Below are positions 6,530 through 12,274 of a stretch of DNA of 12,274 nucleotides, piece after piece (positions within the stretch are counted from its first letter, which is position 1; each line of letters begins with the position of its first letter). The translations under genes were made by a program, and so were the position numbers. The notes below the pieces were generated by a model. It was given only the letters and a program-made list of their open reading frames with translations, did no database searches and was not told where the DNA came from. This DNA is from Chloroflexota bacterium (GTDB lineage: Bacteria; Chloroflexota; Anaerolineae; Anaerolineales; Villigracilaceae), in assembly GCA_016191985.1 (NCBI GenBank), contig JACPVB010000146.1, forward strand, positions 1 to 12,274, given 5' to 3'.

Positions 6530-7510
6530 TTACAGCAAAATGGGCGTTTTTTTGGCGGCAGATTCGATGAATGCGAGAATTGCGGCAATGTTCCCACGGC
6601 TGTCCTCCAGCGAAATCCGCGGCGGCTTATTGAGCAGGATCGCGTCGCACATGTCTTCCACCTCGCCAAGATACAGCTCAGTCCCTGAAATTTTTATTTT
6701 TTCTTCAGCATCTTCGCGTGCCAGATACAATTCACTTTTCGCCCTCGGCTTAAATGGAGCGGGGATTTTTAAAACCGCATCACTGCCCACGATTTCGATA
6801 TGAGAACGCAAGGGGGATTTAAAGCCCGAATCAAACTGGGCATGGACTCCGTTTGCAAACCGCATTTGCCCGATGAAAGAATCATCGCTTCCTCCCCCGC
6901 CCTCAACCTGCCAGCCAAAAACTTCAACAGGTTCCTCCCCGATGATCATCCGCGCGTAACTGATGGGATAGCAGCCCACATCCCAGATGCTGCCGCCGCC
7001 CATTTCTTTTACAAAGCGATAATTTCCTTCCCGTGTGAGGGTGAAGGTAAACGCGCCTTTGATGAGTTGCAGCTTTCCAAGAACGCCGCTATCCACAATT
7101 TCTTTCGCTTTTAAAGTCTGCGCATGGTGACGGTACATGAAGGCCTCCGCCAGAATTTTCCCAGTTTCTTTGGAGGCAGCGATCATTGCATCCACTTCCG
7201 GGAGCGTAAGCGCGAGCGGTTTTTCGCAGAGCACATGTTTGCCTGCGCGCAAGGCTTTGATCGTCCATTCGGCGTGCAGGTGGTTGGGGAGGGAGTTGTA
7301 AATTACGTCAATTTCAGGGTCAGCGAGCAGGGCTTCGTAGCTGCCGTGTGCGCGCGGAATTTTATTCTCGCGGGCGTATTCGTCAGCGGAGGATTGGCTC
7401 CTCGAAGCAACGGCCAGCAAGCGGGTCCGTTTTGAAGCGTTAAGAGGTTTGATCAAAGCCTGGTTGATCTTTGCCGTCGATAGAAGTCCCCAATTAAGTT
7501 TTTGTTCCAT
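6530..7510 (-). CDS. Gfo/Idh/MocA-family NAD(P)-dependent oxidoreductase
   Basis: Predicted cytoplasmic dehydrogenase of a sugar, sugar alcohol or related hydroxy compound. The 326 residues match the family length. The N-terminal Rossmann fold begins WGLLSTAKIN (7-16), with the third glycine of the usual motif replaced, as seen in part of this family. The hallmark CEKPLA (95-100) supplies catalytic Lys97. The second hallmark, GGGSIWDVGCYPI (171-183), places Asp177 and Tyr181, resembling the Tyr-using glucose-fructose oxidoreductase/dihydrodiol dehydrogenase branch rather than the His-using inositol dehydrogenases. The start is set by AAAGGAG at 7517-7523, 6 nt upstream and inside the MFS gene, and the two genes overlap by 17 bp. 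The substrate cannot be told from sequence; the coupled sugar transporter suggests it acts on what that protein imports. Confidence 0.9.
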   Translation of the reverse strand: MEQKLNWGLLSTAKINQALIKPLNASKRTRLLAVASRSQSSADEYARENKIPRAHGSYEALLADPEIDVIYNSLPNHLHAEWTIKALRAGKHVLCEKPLALTLPEVDAMIAASKETGKILAEAFMYRHHAQTLKAKEIVDSGVLGKLQLIKGAFTFTLTREGNYRFVKEMGGGSIWDVGCYPISYARMIIGEEPVEVFGWQVEGGGGSDDSFIGQMRFANGVHAQFDSGFKSPLRSHIEIVGSDAVLKIPAPFKPRAKSELYLAREDAEEKIKISGTELYLGEVEDMCDAILLNKPPRISLEDSRGNIAAILAFIESAAKKTPILL

Positions 7511-8666
7511 GCCGAACTCCTTTCATTAATACCATGTTGGAAATGACCAGCAGCGCCGTAAAGACTGCGCCAATTGCAAAACCTGACTTCAAGCCGAGCA
7601 GATCGCTTGCCCATGCGATCATCCACGGACCGAGCAATCCGCCGATGCCTGCAAATGTAAATAATACGCCAAGAATGGTGTTTGTATTTTCCTTCTGGTT
7701 TTCCGAAACCGTAGCGGTGAAGGTGGGGAAGATGATCGAAAAAAAGAAACCTGTGAATGGAAGAAATAAGGATAGATTTGTGAATGTTCCGAGGGAAATA
7801 CAAACCAGGCCGCCAATGGAAGCAAAAAGGATCGAACGTAGATAACCGAGACGATGTACGATGAACCCGCCTCCCAGCCGCCCAAGCATGAGCAGGGCAA
7901 AGAAAAGGGAGAGGCTTTGATTGCTGGTTGTTACGCTTTCGCCGCGGAGTTCCTGAAGAAAAGTTACCAGCCAGGATGCAATCCCGATCTCCGCGGCGAC
8001 GTAAAATGTTATTGCGGCATAGAACCACGGAAGGCTGCCTGTAAAGGCAAAATTAGGTATCTGCCGAAAGTCGATGCTGTTGGTTTGCTCCTGCGACCTT
8101 GGAAAGTGGATGAATGAAAATATCAGGACGAACAGGGTGATCAGCAGAATATCCCAGCGGTAAATTATGCGCCATGAGATGTTCAGCGCCAGCAGCCAGC
8201 CCGCGAAGAGCGGGGCGATCAGTGAGCCAAGCCCGTGCAATACGGCCATCAGATTAAGGTACAGGCCTTTTTTCTGTGGATGGATTTGTACGATGGTGGC
8301 ATTTGCCCCCAATTCGATGGCGCCCAGCCCGAGTCCCACGCAAAATAATGAAGCGGTTAAGAGAAGTGTGTTTTGGAATGCGCTGTATCCGCTTACACCT
8401 GCCGCCAATAAAATGCCGGCAAGGAGCAGGATTGCTTTTAAACCGAATCGGTCGGCGAGAATGCCTGCGATCAGGGAGGTAATGATAAAACCGAAATATT
8501 CGCCAAAGAAAATATTCCCGCTTGTGCCGTAATCAATATTCAATTCGCGGATCATGGACGGAAGGGTGGGACCTTTTAGGTTATCTGTAAAGCCGAATAC
8601 AAAGAAGGAAAGGAAACATCCGATTGTGATGAGAAGAATGGTTAGTTTTAATGATTGATTTTTCAT
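7494..8666 (-). CDS. Major facilitator superfamily sugar transporter, FucP/GlcP-like
   Basis: Integral membrane carrier of 390 residues, about 12 hydrophobic segments. The N-terminal half holds the MFS motif A GILADRFGLK (68-77) after the second helix and an acidic GAIELGANA (115-123) resembling the fucose/galactose/glucose:H+ symporter group. The C-terminal half has AAEIGIASW (224-232) and a second motif-A-like LGRLGGGFIVHRLG (261-274). A proton-coupled sugar symporter is therefore most likely, but the sugar is unknown and another small solute is possible. The start at 8666 opens a normal first helix. No Shine-Dalgarno sequence precedes it; a TACAAT box ends 7 nt before the ATG. Its 3' end overlaps the oxidoreductase gene by 17 bp, which indicates joint translation. 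Confidence 0.88.
   Translation of the reverse strand: MKNQSLKLTILLITIGCFLSFFVFGFTDNLKGPTLPSMIRELNIDYGTSGNIFFGEYFGFIITSLIAGILADRFGLKAILLLAGILLAAGVSGYSAFQNTLLLTASLFCVGLGLGAIELGANATIVQIHPQKKGLYLNLMAVLHGLGSLIAPLFAGWLLALNISWRIIYRWDILLITLFVLIFSFIHFPRSQEQTNSIDFRQIPNFAFTGSLPWFYAAITFYVAAEIGIASWLVTFLQELRGESVTTSNQSLSLFFALLMLGRLGGGFIVHRLGYLRSILFASIGGLVCISLGTFTNLSLFLPFTGFFFSIIFPTFTATVSENQKENTNTILGVLFTFAGIGGLLGPWMIAWASDLLGLKSGFAIGAVFTALLVISNMVLMKGVRHGTKT
7517..7523 (-). promoter_or_regulatory. Ribosome binding site of the oxidoreductase, inside the MFS gene
   Basis: AAAGGAG on the minus strand, 6 nt upstream of the ATG at 7510. It lies within the MFS coding region, in keeping with translational coupling. 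Confidence 0.8.
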
Positions 8667-8672
8667 GGTTGG

Positions 8673-8678
8673 ATTGTA
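8673..8678 (-). promoter_or_regulatory. Candidate -10 box giving a leaderless MFS transcript
   Basis: TACAAT (5 of 6 to TATAAT) on the minus strand is separated from the MFS ATG by only 6 bases (CCAACC). Transcription starting 7 nt downstream would begin at the A of the ATG. No clear -35 is visible; the space where it would lie is inside the upstream terminator stem. Confidence 0.4.
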
Positions 8679-8684
8679 CTTTAA

Positions 8685-8721
8685 AACAAAAGGGGTCTGG
8701 TTTCGCCAGACTCCTTTTGTT
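8685..8721 (-). terminator. Intrinsic terminator of the chvE-gguA-gguB operon
   Basis: AACAAAAGGGGTCTGG (8685-8700) and CCAGACTCCTTTTGTT (8706-8721) pair at 15 of 16 positions around a 5-nt loop, CGAAA on the minus strand. On that strand the GC core ends in CCCCTTTTGTTTT, a proper T-rich tail, 43 bp past the gguB stop. The A-rich/T-rich flanks and the wobble on the plus strand mean it could also work in the other direction, though no gene there needs it. Confidence 0.85.
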
Positions 8722-8764
8722 TGATTTAATGATTGGTGACGACGATGATTTTTTAATTCGTCTG

Positions 8765-9970
8765 TTATTTGCCGGTGTTGCGCGTGGCAACGTCGAAGAT
8801 CACGGCGGCGGCCAATACTGCGCCGCGAACCATATACTGGTAGGAGATCCCTATTCCCATGAGATTCATTCCGCTCGTGAGGGAGGTCATTACCAGCGCG
8901 CCGATGATGGACCCAACCACTTTGCCAACACCGCCAGCGGCGGAAACGCCTCCGACGTAGGCGGCGGCAATTGCGTCGAGTTCGAATAATGTGCCTGCGG
9001 TGGTGGTGGCGGATTGCAGGCGGGATGCGAAGAGAATACCGGAAAGGGCGGAAAGCATGCCCATTGAGCCAAAGACGACATAAATCAATTTTTTGACGCT
9101 AATGCCGCTTAGTTCCGCCGCATCCGGGTTGCCACCGATTGCATAGATATGCCTGCCAAGCACCGTCTGGGACATGATGAAGTTGTAGACGATTGTAACA
9201 AAGAGGACAATAACAGCCGTCCAGGAGAGTCCTTGATATCCAGACAAAACCCACGTGATTCCGCCTATGATGGCAGATGTAAAAACAATCTTTAGGATGA
9301 AAATTTCTGTGGGGAGAACTTCAAAATTATAGGTTTGTTTTTTTCTTCGGTCATTAAACTCACTGAGGATCATGACCACAATTGCGACAATTCCCAAGAT
9401 CAGGGTTAATTTGTGGATGCCGGGCAGAATACCGATGTCTGGAATATCGGGAACGAAGCCGTTGCCGATGGCATTAAACGCGTCGTCGTTGATGATAATG
9501 GTGCCGGTGCTTTCTGTTACAACCAGAATTGCGCCCCGATAAATCAACCATCCCGCGAGGGATGCAACAAAGGATGGGATTTTCATTTGTGCCACGAGAA
9601 ATGCGGTCAGCAACCCGGCAATGATGCCGAGAACAAGGGTCAACGGGATGACGATATAAACCGGCAGGCTCATTCCAGCCTGTACGACCTTGGGATCCGC
9701 CATGGCAATGGCGGCAATTGCTCCCAAAAAGCCCGCCAGGAACCCCACGGATAAGTCAATGTGCCTGATGATAATAACCAGCGTCATGCCAATTGCAAGC
9801 ACGGCGATATACCCCGTTTGATTGACCAGGTTGACAATGTTCCTGGAGGAAATGAAAGTGCCGCCTGTGGTAATCGTGAAAATGATCATGATAACGAACA
9901 AGGCGATATACATGCCGTATTCGCGAATGTTCTGCTGTAGTATTTTTCTTGCGGTGTTGAAGAAAGTCAT
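8765..9970 (-). CDS. gguB: Monosaccharide ABC transporter permease, GguB/XylH type
   Basis: Inner-membrane permease of the ribose/xylose class (BPD_transp_2), pairing with the GguA-type ATPase. Its 401 residues are longer than RbsC (about 320) and fit the GguB/XylH/MmsB subgroup, which carries an extra central section: here about 155-260, with a charged stretch NDRRKKQTYNFE at 206-217. Class motifs are IIRHIDLSVG (67-76), IPSFVASLAG (131-140), the ATPase-contact loop GRHIYAIGGNPDAAELSG (272-289) and ELDAIAAAYVGG (330-341). Start: AGGAG at 9979-9983 lies 8 nt before the ATG and overlaps the gguA stop codon TAG, so the genes are tightly coupled. The terminator at 8685-8721 closes the operon. 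Likely sugars for this subgroup are xylose, glucose, galactose or arabinose. Confidence 0.93.
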   Translation of the reverse strand: MTFFNTARKILQQNIREYGMYIALFVIMIIFTITTGGTFISSRNIVNLVNQTGYIAVLAIGMTLVIIIRHIDLSVGFLAGFLGAIAAIAMADPKVVQAGMSLPVYIVIPLTLVLGIIAGLLTAFLVAQMKIPSFVASLAGWLIYRGAILVVTESTGTIIINDDAFNAIGNGFVPDIPDIGILPGIHKLTLILGIVAIVVMILSEFNDRRKKQTYNFEVLPTEIFILKIVFTSAIIGGITWVLSGYQGLSWTAVIVLFVTIVYNFIMSQTVLGRHIYAIGGNPDAAELSGISVKKLIYVVFGSMGMLSALSGILFASRLQSATTTAGTLFELDAIAAAYVGGVSAAGGVGKVVGSIIGALVMTSLTSGMNLMGIGISYQYMVRGAVLAAAVIFDVATRNTGK

Positions 9971-9978
9971 TGTTTGCT

Positions 9979-9983
9979 CTCCT
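9979..9983 (-). promoter_or_regulatory. Ribosome binding site of gguB overlapping the gguA stop
   Basis: On the minus strand the sequence TAGGAG serves both as gguA stop (TAG, 9982-9984) and as Shine-Dalgarno sequence for gguB, 8 nt from its ATG. Confidence 0.75.
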
Positions 9984-11505
9984 AATTGGTTGCCAGATGC
10001 ATGATCTTTTCCTGAGTGGCTTCCTGTGCGCTTAATTCGCCTGCTATTCTTCCTGAGGCCACGATATAGATCCTGTCGCTCATGCCCAAAACTTCGGGCA
10101 GTTCGGAAGATATCATGATGATGCTCATCCCCTGTCGCACGAGTTCGGTCATGATGGTGTAGATTTCAAATTTAGCCCCGACATCTATTCCACGAGTCGG
10201 CTCATCCAGGATGAGTACGTTGGGTTTTACGAAAAGCCATTTTCCAAGGCAGACCTTTTGCTGATTGCCGCCACTTAAATTGGATACAATTTGTTCGACA
10301 GTTGGAGTCTTGATATTTAATTCCGATTTGTATTGATTCGCTACTTTGATTTCAGCGTTACTATTCACCACGCCGCCGCGCTCTGCCAGTTCTTTTAGAT
10401 TGGCGAGCGAAATATTCTGCTTGACATCCTGAATAAGGATAAGCCCATCCCCTTTGCGGTCTTCAGATACATACGACATTCCCGCTGTGATGGCTTCCTT
10501 GGGGTGTTTGAAATTCCGTTTTTTGCCGTTCAAATAGAGATCGCCGCTTACCTGATAATTGTCCGGGTTTCCAAAAATACTTAATGCCAATTCAGTGCGA
10601 CCGGAACCGATCAGACCTGCCAGGCCGATAATTTCACCCTTGTTCAATTTGAAGTTGACATCCTTCAATATGTCCCTGCCCAGGGCTGGGTTTCTGGCAC
10701 TCCAGTTCTTTACCTCAAGGATGACTTCCTGGGTGGGTGCATGTTTCTTGGGAGGATATATATTGTTGATTTCACGCCCCACCATATGTTTGATAAGAAC
10801 ATTTTCCGAAATTTTGCCTTCGTGCGCACGGAGCGTGCAAATGGTTTGTCCGTCGCGCAGCACGGTGATCGAGTCTGCTATCGCGATGACTTCCTTCAAC
10901 TTGTGGCTGATCATGATGCTGGTAACACCATGTTCCTTCAAATCGCGGAGAAGCTGGAGCAGGTTTTCGCTGTCTTGTTCATTCAAAGAGGATGTCGGCT
11001 CATCCAAAATGAGCAACTTGACATCCTTGCTCAGGGCTTTGGCAATTTCGACAAGCTGCTGTGTTCCCACGCCCAGGTCTTTAACTTTTATTGCAGGGTT
11101 AATATCCAATTTTACTTTTTTGAGCAATTCCCCCGCTTGCTTGATGGTTTCATTCCAATCGACAATGAAGTTGTTTTTTAATTCGTGGCCCAGAAAGATA
11201 TTTTCAAATACAGTCATTTCTGGAACAAGCGCCAGTTCCTGGTAAATGATCGCGATGCCGGCATTCTCGCTGTCATTGATGTTTCTAAAGCGTTGAATTT
11301 CACCGTTCAATAAAATATCACCCGTATAGTCCCCATGAGGATATACCCCGCTGAGCACTTTCATTAAAGTGGATTTGCCCGCGCCATTTTCGCCGACAAG
11401 GCAGTGTATCTCTCCTGTGGAAACGGTAAAGCTGACGTCGCTTAATGCTTTTACCCCGGGAAATTCTTTTGTAATATTTTTCATTTCCAAGATGGGAGCG
11501 TTCAT
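9982..11505 (-). CDS. gguA: Monosaccharide ABC transporter ATP-binding protein with two nucleotide-binding domains, GguA type
   Basis: Supplies ATP-driven force for GguB. The 507 residues hold two fused ATPase domains, as in RbsA/XylG/MglA. Domain 1: Walker A GENGAGKST (38-46), an altered signature LGVGTQQ (144-150), Walker B LLILDEP (164-170), His201. Domain 2: degenerate Walker A GLIGSGRTE (297-305, Arg303 where Lys is expected), canonical LSGGNQQ (410-416), Walker B VLILDEP (430-436), and Ser in place of the switch His (ISSELPE, 465-471). This asymmetry, with one competent and one degenerate site, is normal for the family, so it is not a sign of decay. Start: AGGAG at 11516-11520 lies 10 nt before the ATG. 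By eye the gene is richer in A+T than the two binding-protein genes. It sits between the chvE-type gene and gguB. Confidence 0.95.
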   Translation of the reverse strand: MNAPILEMKNITKEFPGVKALSDVSFTVSTGEIHCLVGENGAGKSTLMKVLSGVYPHGDYTGDILLNGEIQRFRNINDSENAGIAIIYQELALVPEMTVFENIFLGHELKNNFIVDWNETIKQAGELLKKVKLDINPAIKVKDLGVGTQQLVEIAKALSKDVKLLILDEPTSSLNEQDSENLLQLLRDLKEHGVTSIMISHKLKEVIAIADSITVLRDGQTICTLRAHEGKISENVLIKHMVGREINNIYPPKKHAPTQEVILEVKNWSARNPALGRDILKDVNFKLNKGEIIGLAGLIGSGRTELALSIFGNPDNYQVSGDLYLNGKKRNFKHPKEAITAGMSYVSEDRKGDGLILIQDVKQNISLANLKELAERGGVVNSNAEIKVANQYKSELNIKTPTVEQIVSNLSGGNQQKVCLGKWLFVKPNVLILDEPTRGIDVGAKFEIYTIMTELVRQGMSIIMISSELPEVLGMSDRIYIVASGRIAGELSAQEATQEKIMHLATN

Positions 11506-11515
11506 AAACTGTGGA

Positions 11516-11520
11516 CTCCT
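11516..11520 (-). promoter_or_regulatory. Ribosome binding site of gguA
   Basis: AGGAG on the minus strand, 10 nt before the ATG at 11505. Confidence 0.7.
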
Positions 11521-11551
11521 GCGAAATGGCGGGTATGATTTGCCGAATTAT

Positions 11552-11593
11552 ACAGGAATAGCAATGGAAATAGTAGACCATCGCTATTCCTGT
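11552..11593 (-). terminator. Intercistronic hairpin between chvE and gguA
   Basis: ACAGGAATAGCAATGG (11552-11567) and CCATCGCTATTCCTGT (11578-11593) form a 16-bp stem with a 10-nt loop. The single non-Watson-Crick position is a G-U wobble only in minus-strand RNA and an A-C mismatch on the other strand, which suggests the minus-strand RNA is the working form. No T-run follows, so it probably stabilises the chvE message or attenuates read-through into gguAB. Confidence 0.7.
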
Positions 11594-11613
11594 CTTTCAT
11601 ATTACTTGGTTAC

Positions 11614-12274
11614 TTATTTCAGGCCGGTGAAATCGTCAGCGGAGTAGTAGCCGGAGTCGATCAGCGCGGCTTTGACATTGGCCTGGTCCACGGTCACGAC
11701 AACGGTTGGGTTGGCGGGGACATCGAACGCGCCGTTGTTGTAGCTGTTGGTAGCCTCAGGAGTGCCGCCTTCGAGGAAGGTGGTGGCCGCCTTGATGGCA
11801 TCGTCCACGAGGGTGCGAACGTCCTTGAAGACGGTCATGGATTGCTTGCCATCGATGATGTACTGGACGGAGGCTTTCTCAGCGTCCTGGCCGGTGACCA
11901 TGTAGCTTGAGACATCGGCATCGGCAGCGAAGGCATCGGCAATCGCGCGAGCGGTACCGTCATTCGGGGCGAGGATGAAGACATCGCCCTTGGAGTCGGA
12001 ACCATTGGCGGTGAGGTTGGCTTCGGCGAGGGTCTTGGCGGTGTTGAAGTCCCAGTTGGTGGTGACCTGACCGATGATGGCGGCTTGTTCGTCGCGGGTC
12101 AGGGTAGCCTTGTCCTGAAGGGCAACGGCCTCGGCGGAATTGGCGATGACGAAGGTACCGTCCGCGATCTTGGGCTGGAGGACATTCCAGGCGCCTTCAA
12201 AGAAGAGGAAGGCGTTGTTGTCGGAGGCTGCGCCGGCATAGAGATAGAGCGGGTTGCCGGTGCCGGAGGCATGA
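11614..12274 (-). CDS. chvE: Monosaccharide-binding protein, ChvE type (5' end outside the window)
   Basis: Partial gene: 219 C-terminal residues and the stop are present; the frame stays open to the window edge, so the signal peptide and first lobe are missing. It binds a sugar outside the membrane for GguAB (Peripla_BP_4 family, about 350-380 aa when complete). Reading from the edge I obtain LYAGAASDNNAFLFFEGAWN soon after the cut, later VFILAPNDGTARAIADAF and MVTGQDAEKASVQYIIDGKQ, then SMTVFKDVR. These match the ChvE hallmarks (DNNA..FFEGA, NDG.A.G..., VTGQDAE, T.FKD.R). An internal ATG at 11901 is part of this conserved region and is not a start. First gene of the chvE-gguA-gguB operon as seen here. 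In Agrobacterium, ChvE also feeds sugar signals to VirA; no such partner is visible here, so only transport is inferred. Confidence 0.92.
   Translation of the reverse strand, partial: HASGTGNPLYLYAGAASDNNAFLFFEGAWNVLQPKIADGTFVIANSAEAVALQDKATLTRDEQAAIIGQVTTNWDFNTAKTLAEANLTANGSDSKGDVFILAPNDGTARAIADAFAADADVSSYMVTGQDAEKASVQYIIDGKQSMTVFKDVRTLVDDAIKAATTFLEGGTPEATNSYNNGAFDVPANPTVVVTVDQANVKAALIDSGYYSADDFTGLK

Noticed and set aside
9982..11505. Degenerate second ATPase site of the GguA-type protein as a sign of pseudogenisation
   Set aside because: Loss of the Walker A lysine and switch histidine in one domain is normal for the RbsA/XylG/MglA family, and the frame is intact.
11614..11901. A separate 95-residue protein starting at 11901
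   Set aside because: The frame continues open to the window edge and upstream residues match ChvE-type proteins, so this is only the C-terminal part.
1..12274. CRISPR array, tRNA/rRNA, insertion sequence or phage remnants
   Set aside because: Scanning both strands by eye showed no regularly spaced direct repeats beyond the MalE linker, no tRNA-like fold and no transposase or integrase motifs.

Overview
The window reads as a chromosomal carbohydrate-uptake region from an environmental bacterium of moderate GC content, most likely a Chloroflexota member of the Anaerolineae type. That placement is an inference: it rests on Cys-anchored binding proteins with Thr/Glu/Ala/Pro-rich linkers, clear AGGAG-type ribosome binding sites and general protein character, and no marker gene is present to prove it. 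All ten protein genes lie on the minus strand, so transcription runs from high to low coordinates.

Right part (12274 down to about 8690): a ChvE-type periplasmic/lipoprotein sugar-binding protein (5' end cut by the window edge), a GguA-type double-domain ABC ATPase and a GguB-type permease. Together they form a complete high-affinity monosaccharide importer of the chvE-gguAB kind, closed by a good intrinsic terminator at 8685-8721. A near-perfect hairpin without a U-tract sits between the binding-protein gene and the ATPase gene.

Middle part (8666 down to 6530): a fucose/glucose-type major facilitator sugar transporter whose 3' end overlaps a Gfo/Idh/MocA-family NAD(P)-dependent oxidoreductase by 17 bp. 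They look like a translationally coupled pair for taking up and oxidising a sugar or sugar alcohol. The transporter has no Shine-Dalgarno sequence but has a -10-like TACAAT exactly where a leaderless transcript would need it.

Left part (6458 down to 64): a MalK/UgpC/MsmX-type ATPase with its own -10 element, then MalE-type binding lipoprotein, MalF-type and MalG-type permeases, and a lipoprotein GH13 alpha-amylase. This is a complete maltodextrin system: the surface amylase cuts starch or glycogen, MalE captures oligosaccharides, MalFG translocate them and MalK powers the step. Non-coding hairpins lie between malE and malF (3920-3949) and between malG and the amylase gene (1691-1755, a REP-like palindrome).

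No RNA gene, CRISPR array, insertion sequence, phage gene or transcriptional regulator gene was found. I see no protein system that is clearly undescribed. The less ordinary signals are non-coding: the REP-like palindrome, the hairpins placed after both binding-protein genes, a widely spaced inverted repeat before malF, and the possible leaderless MFS start.
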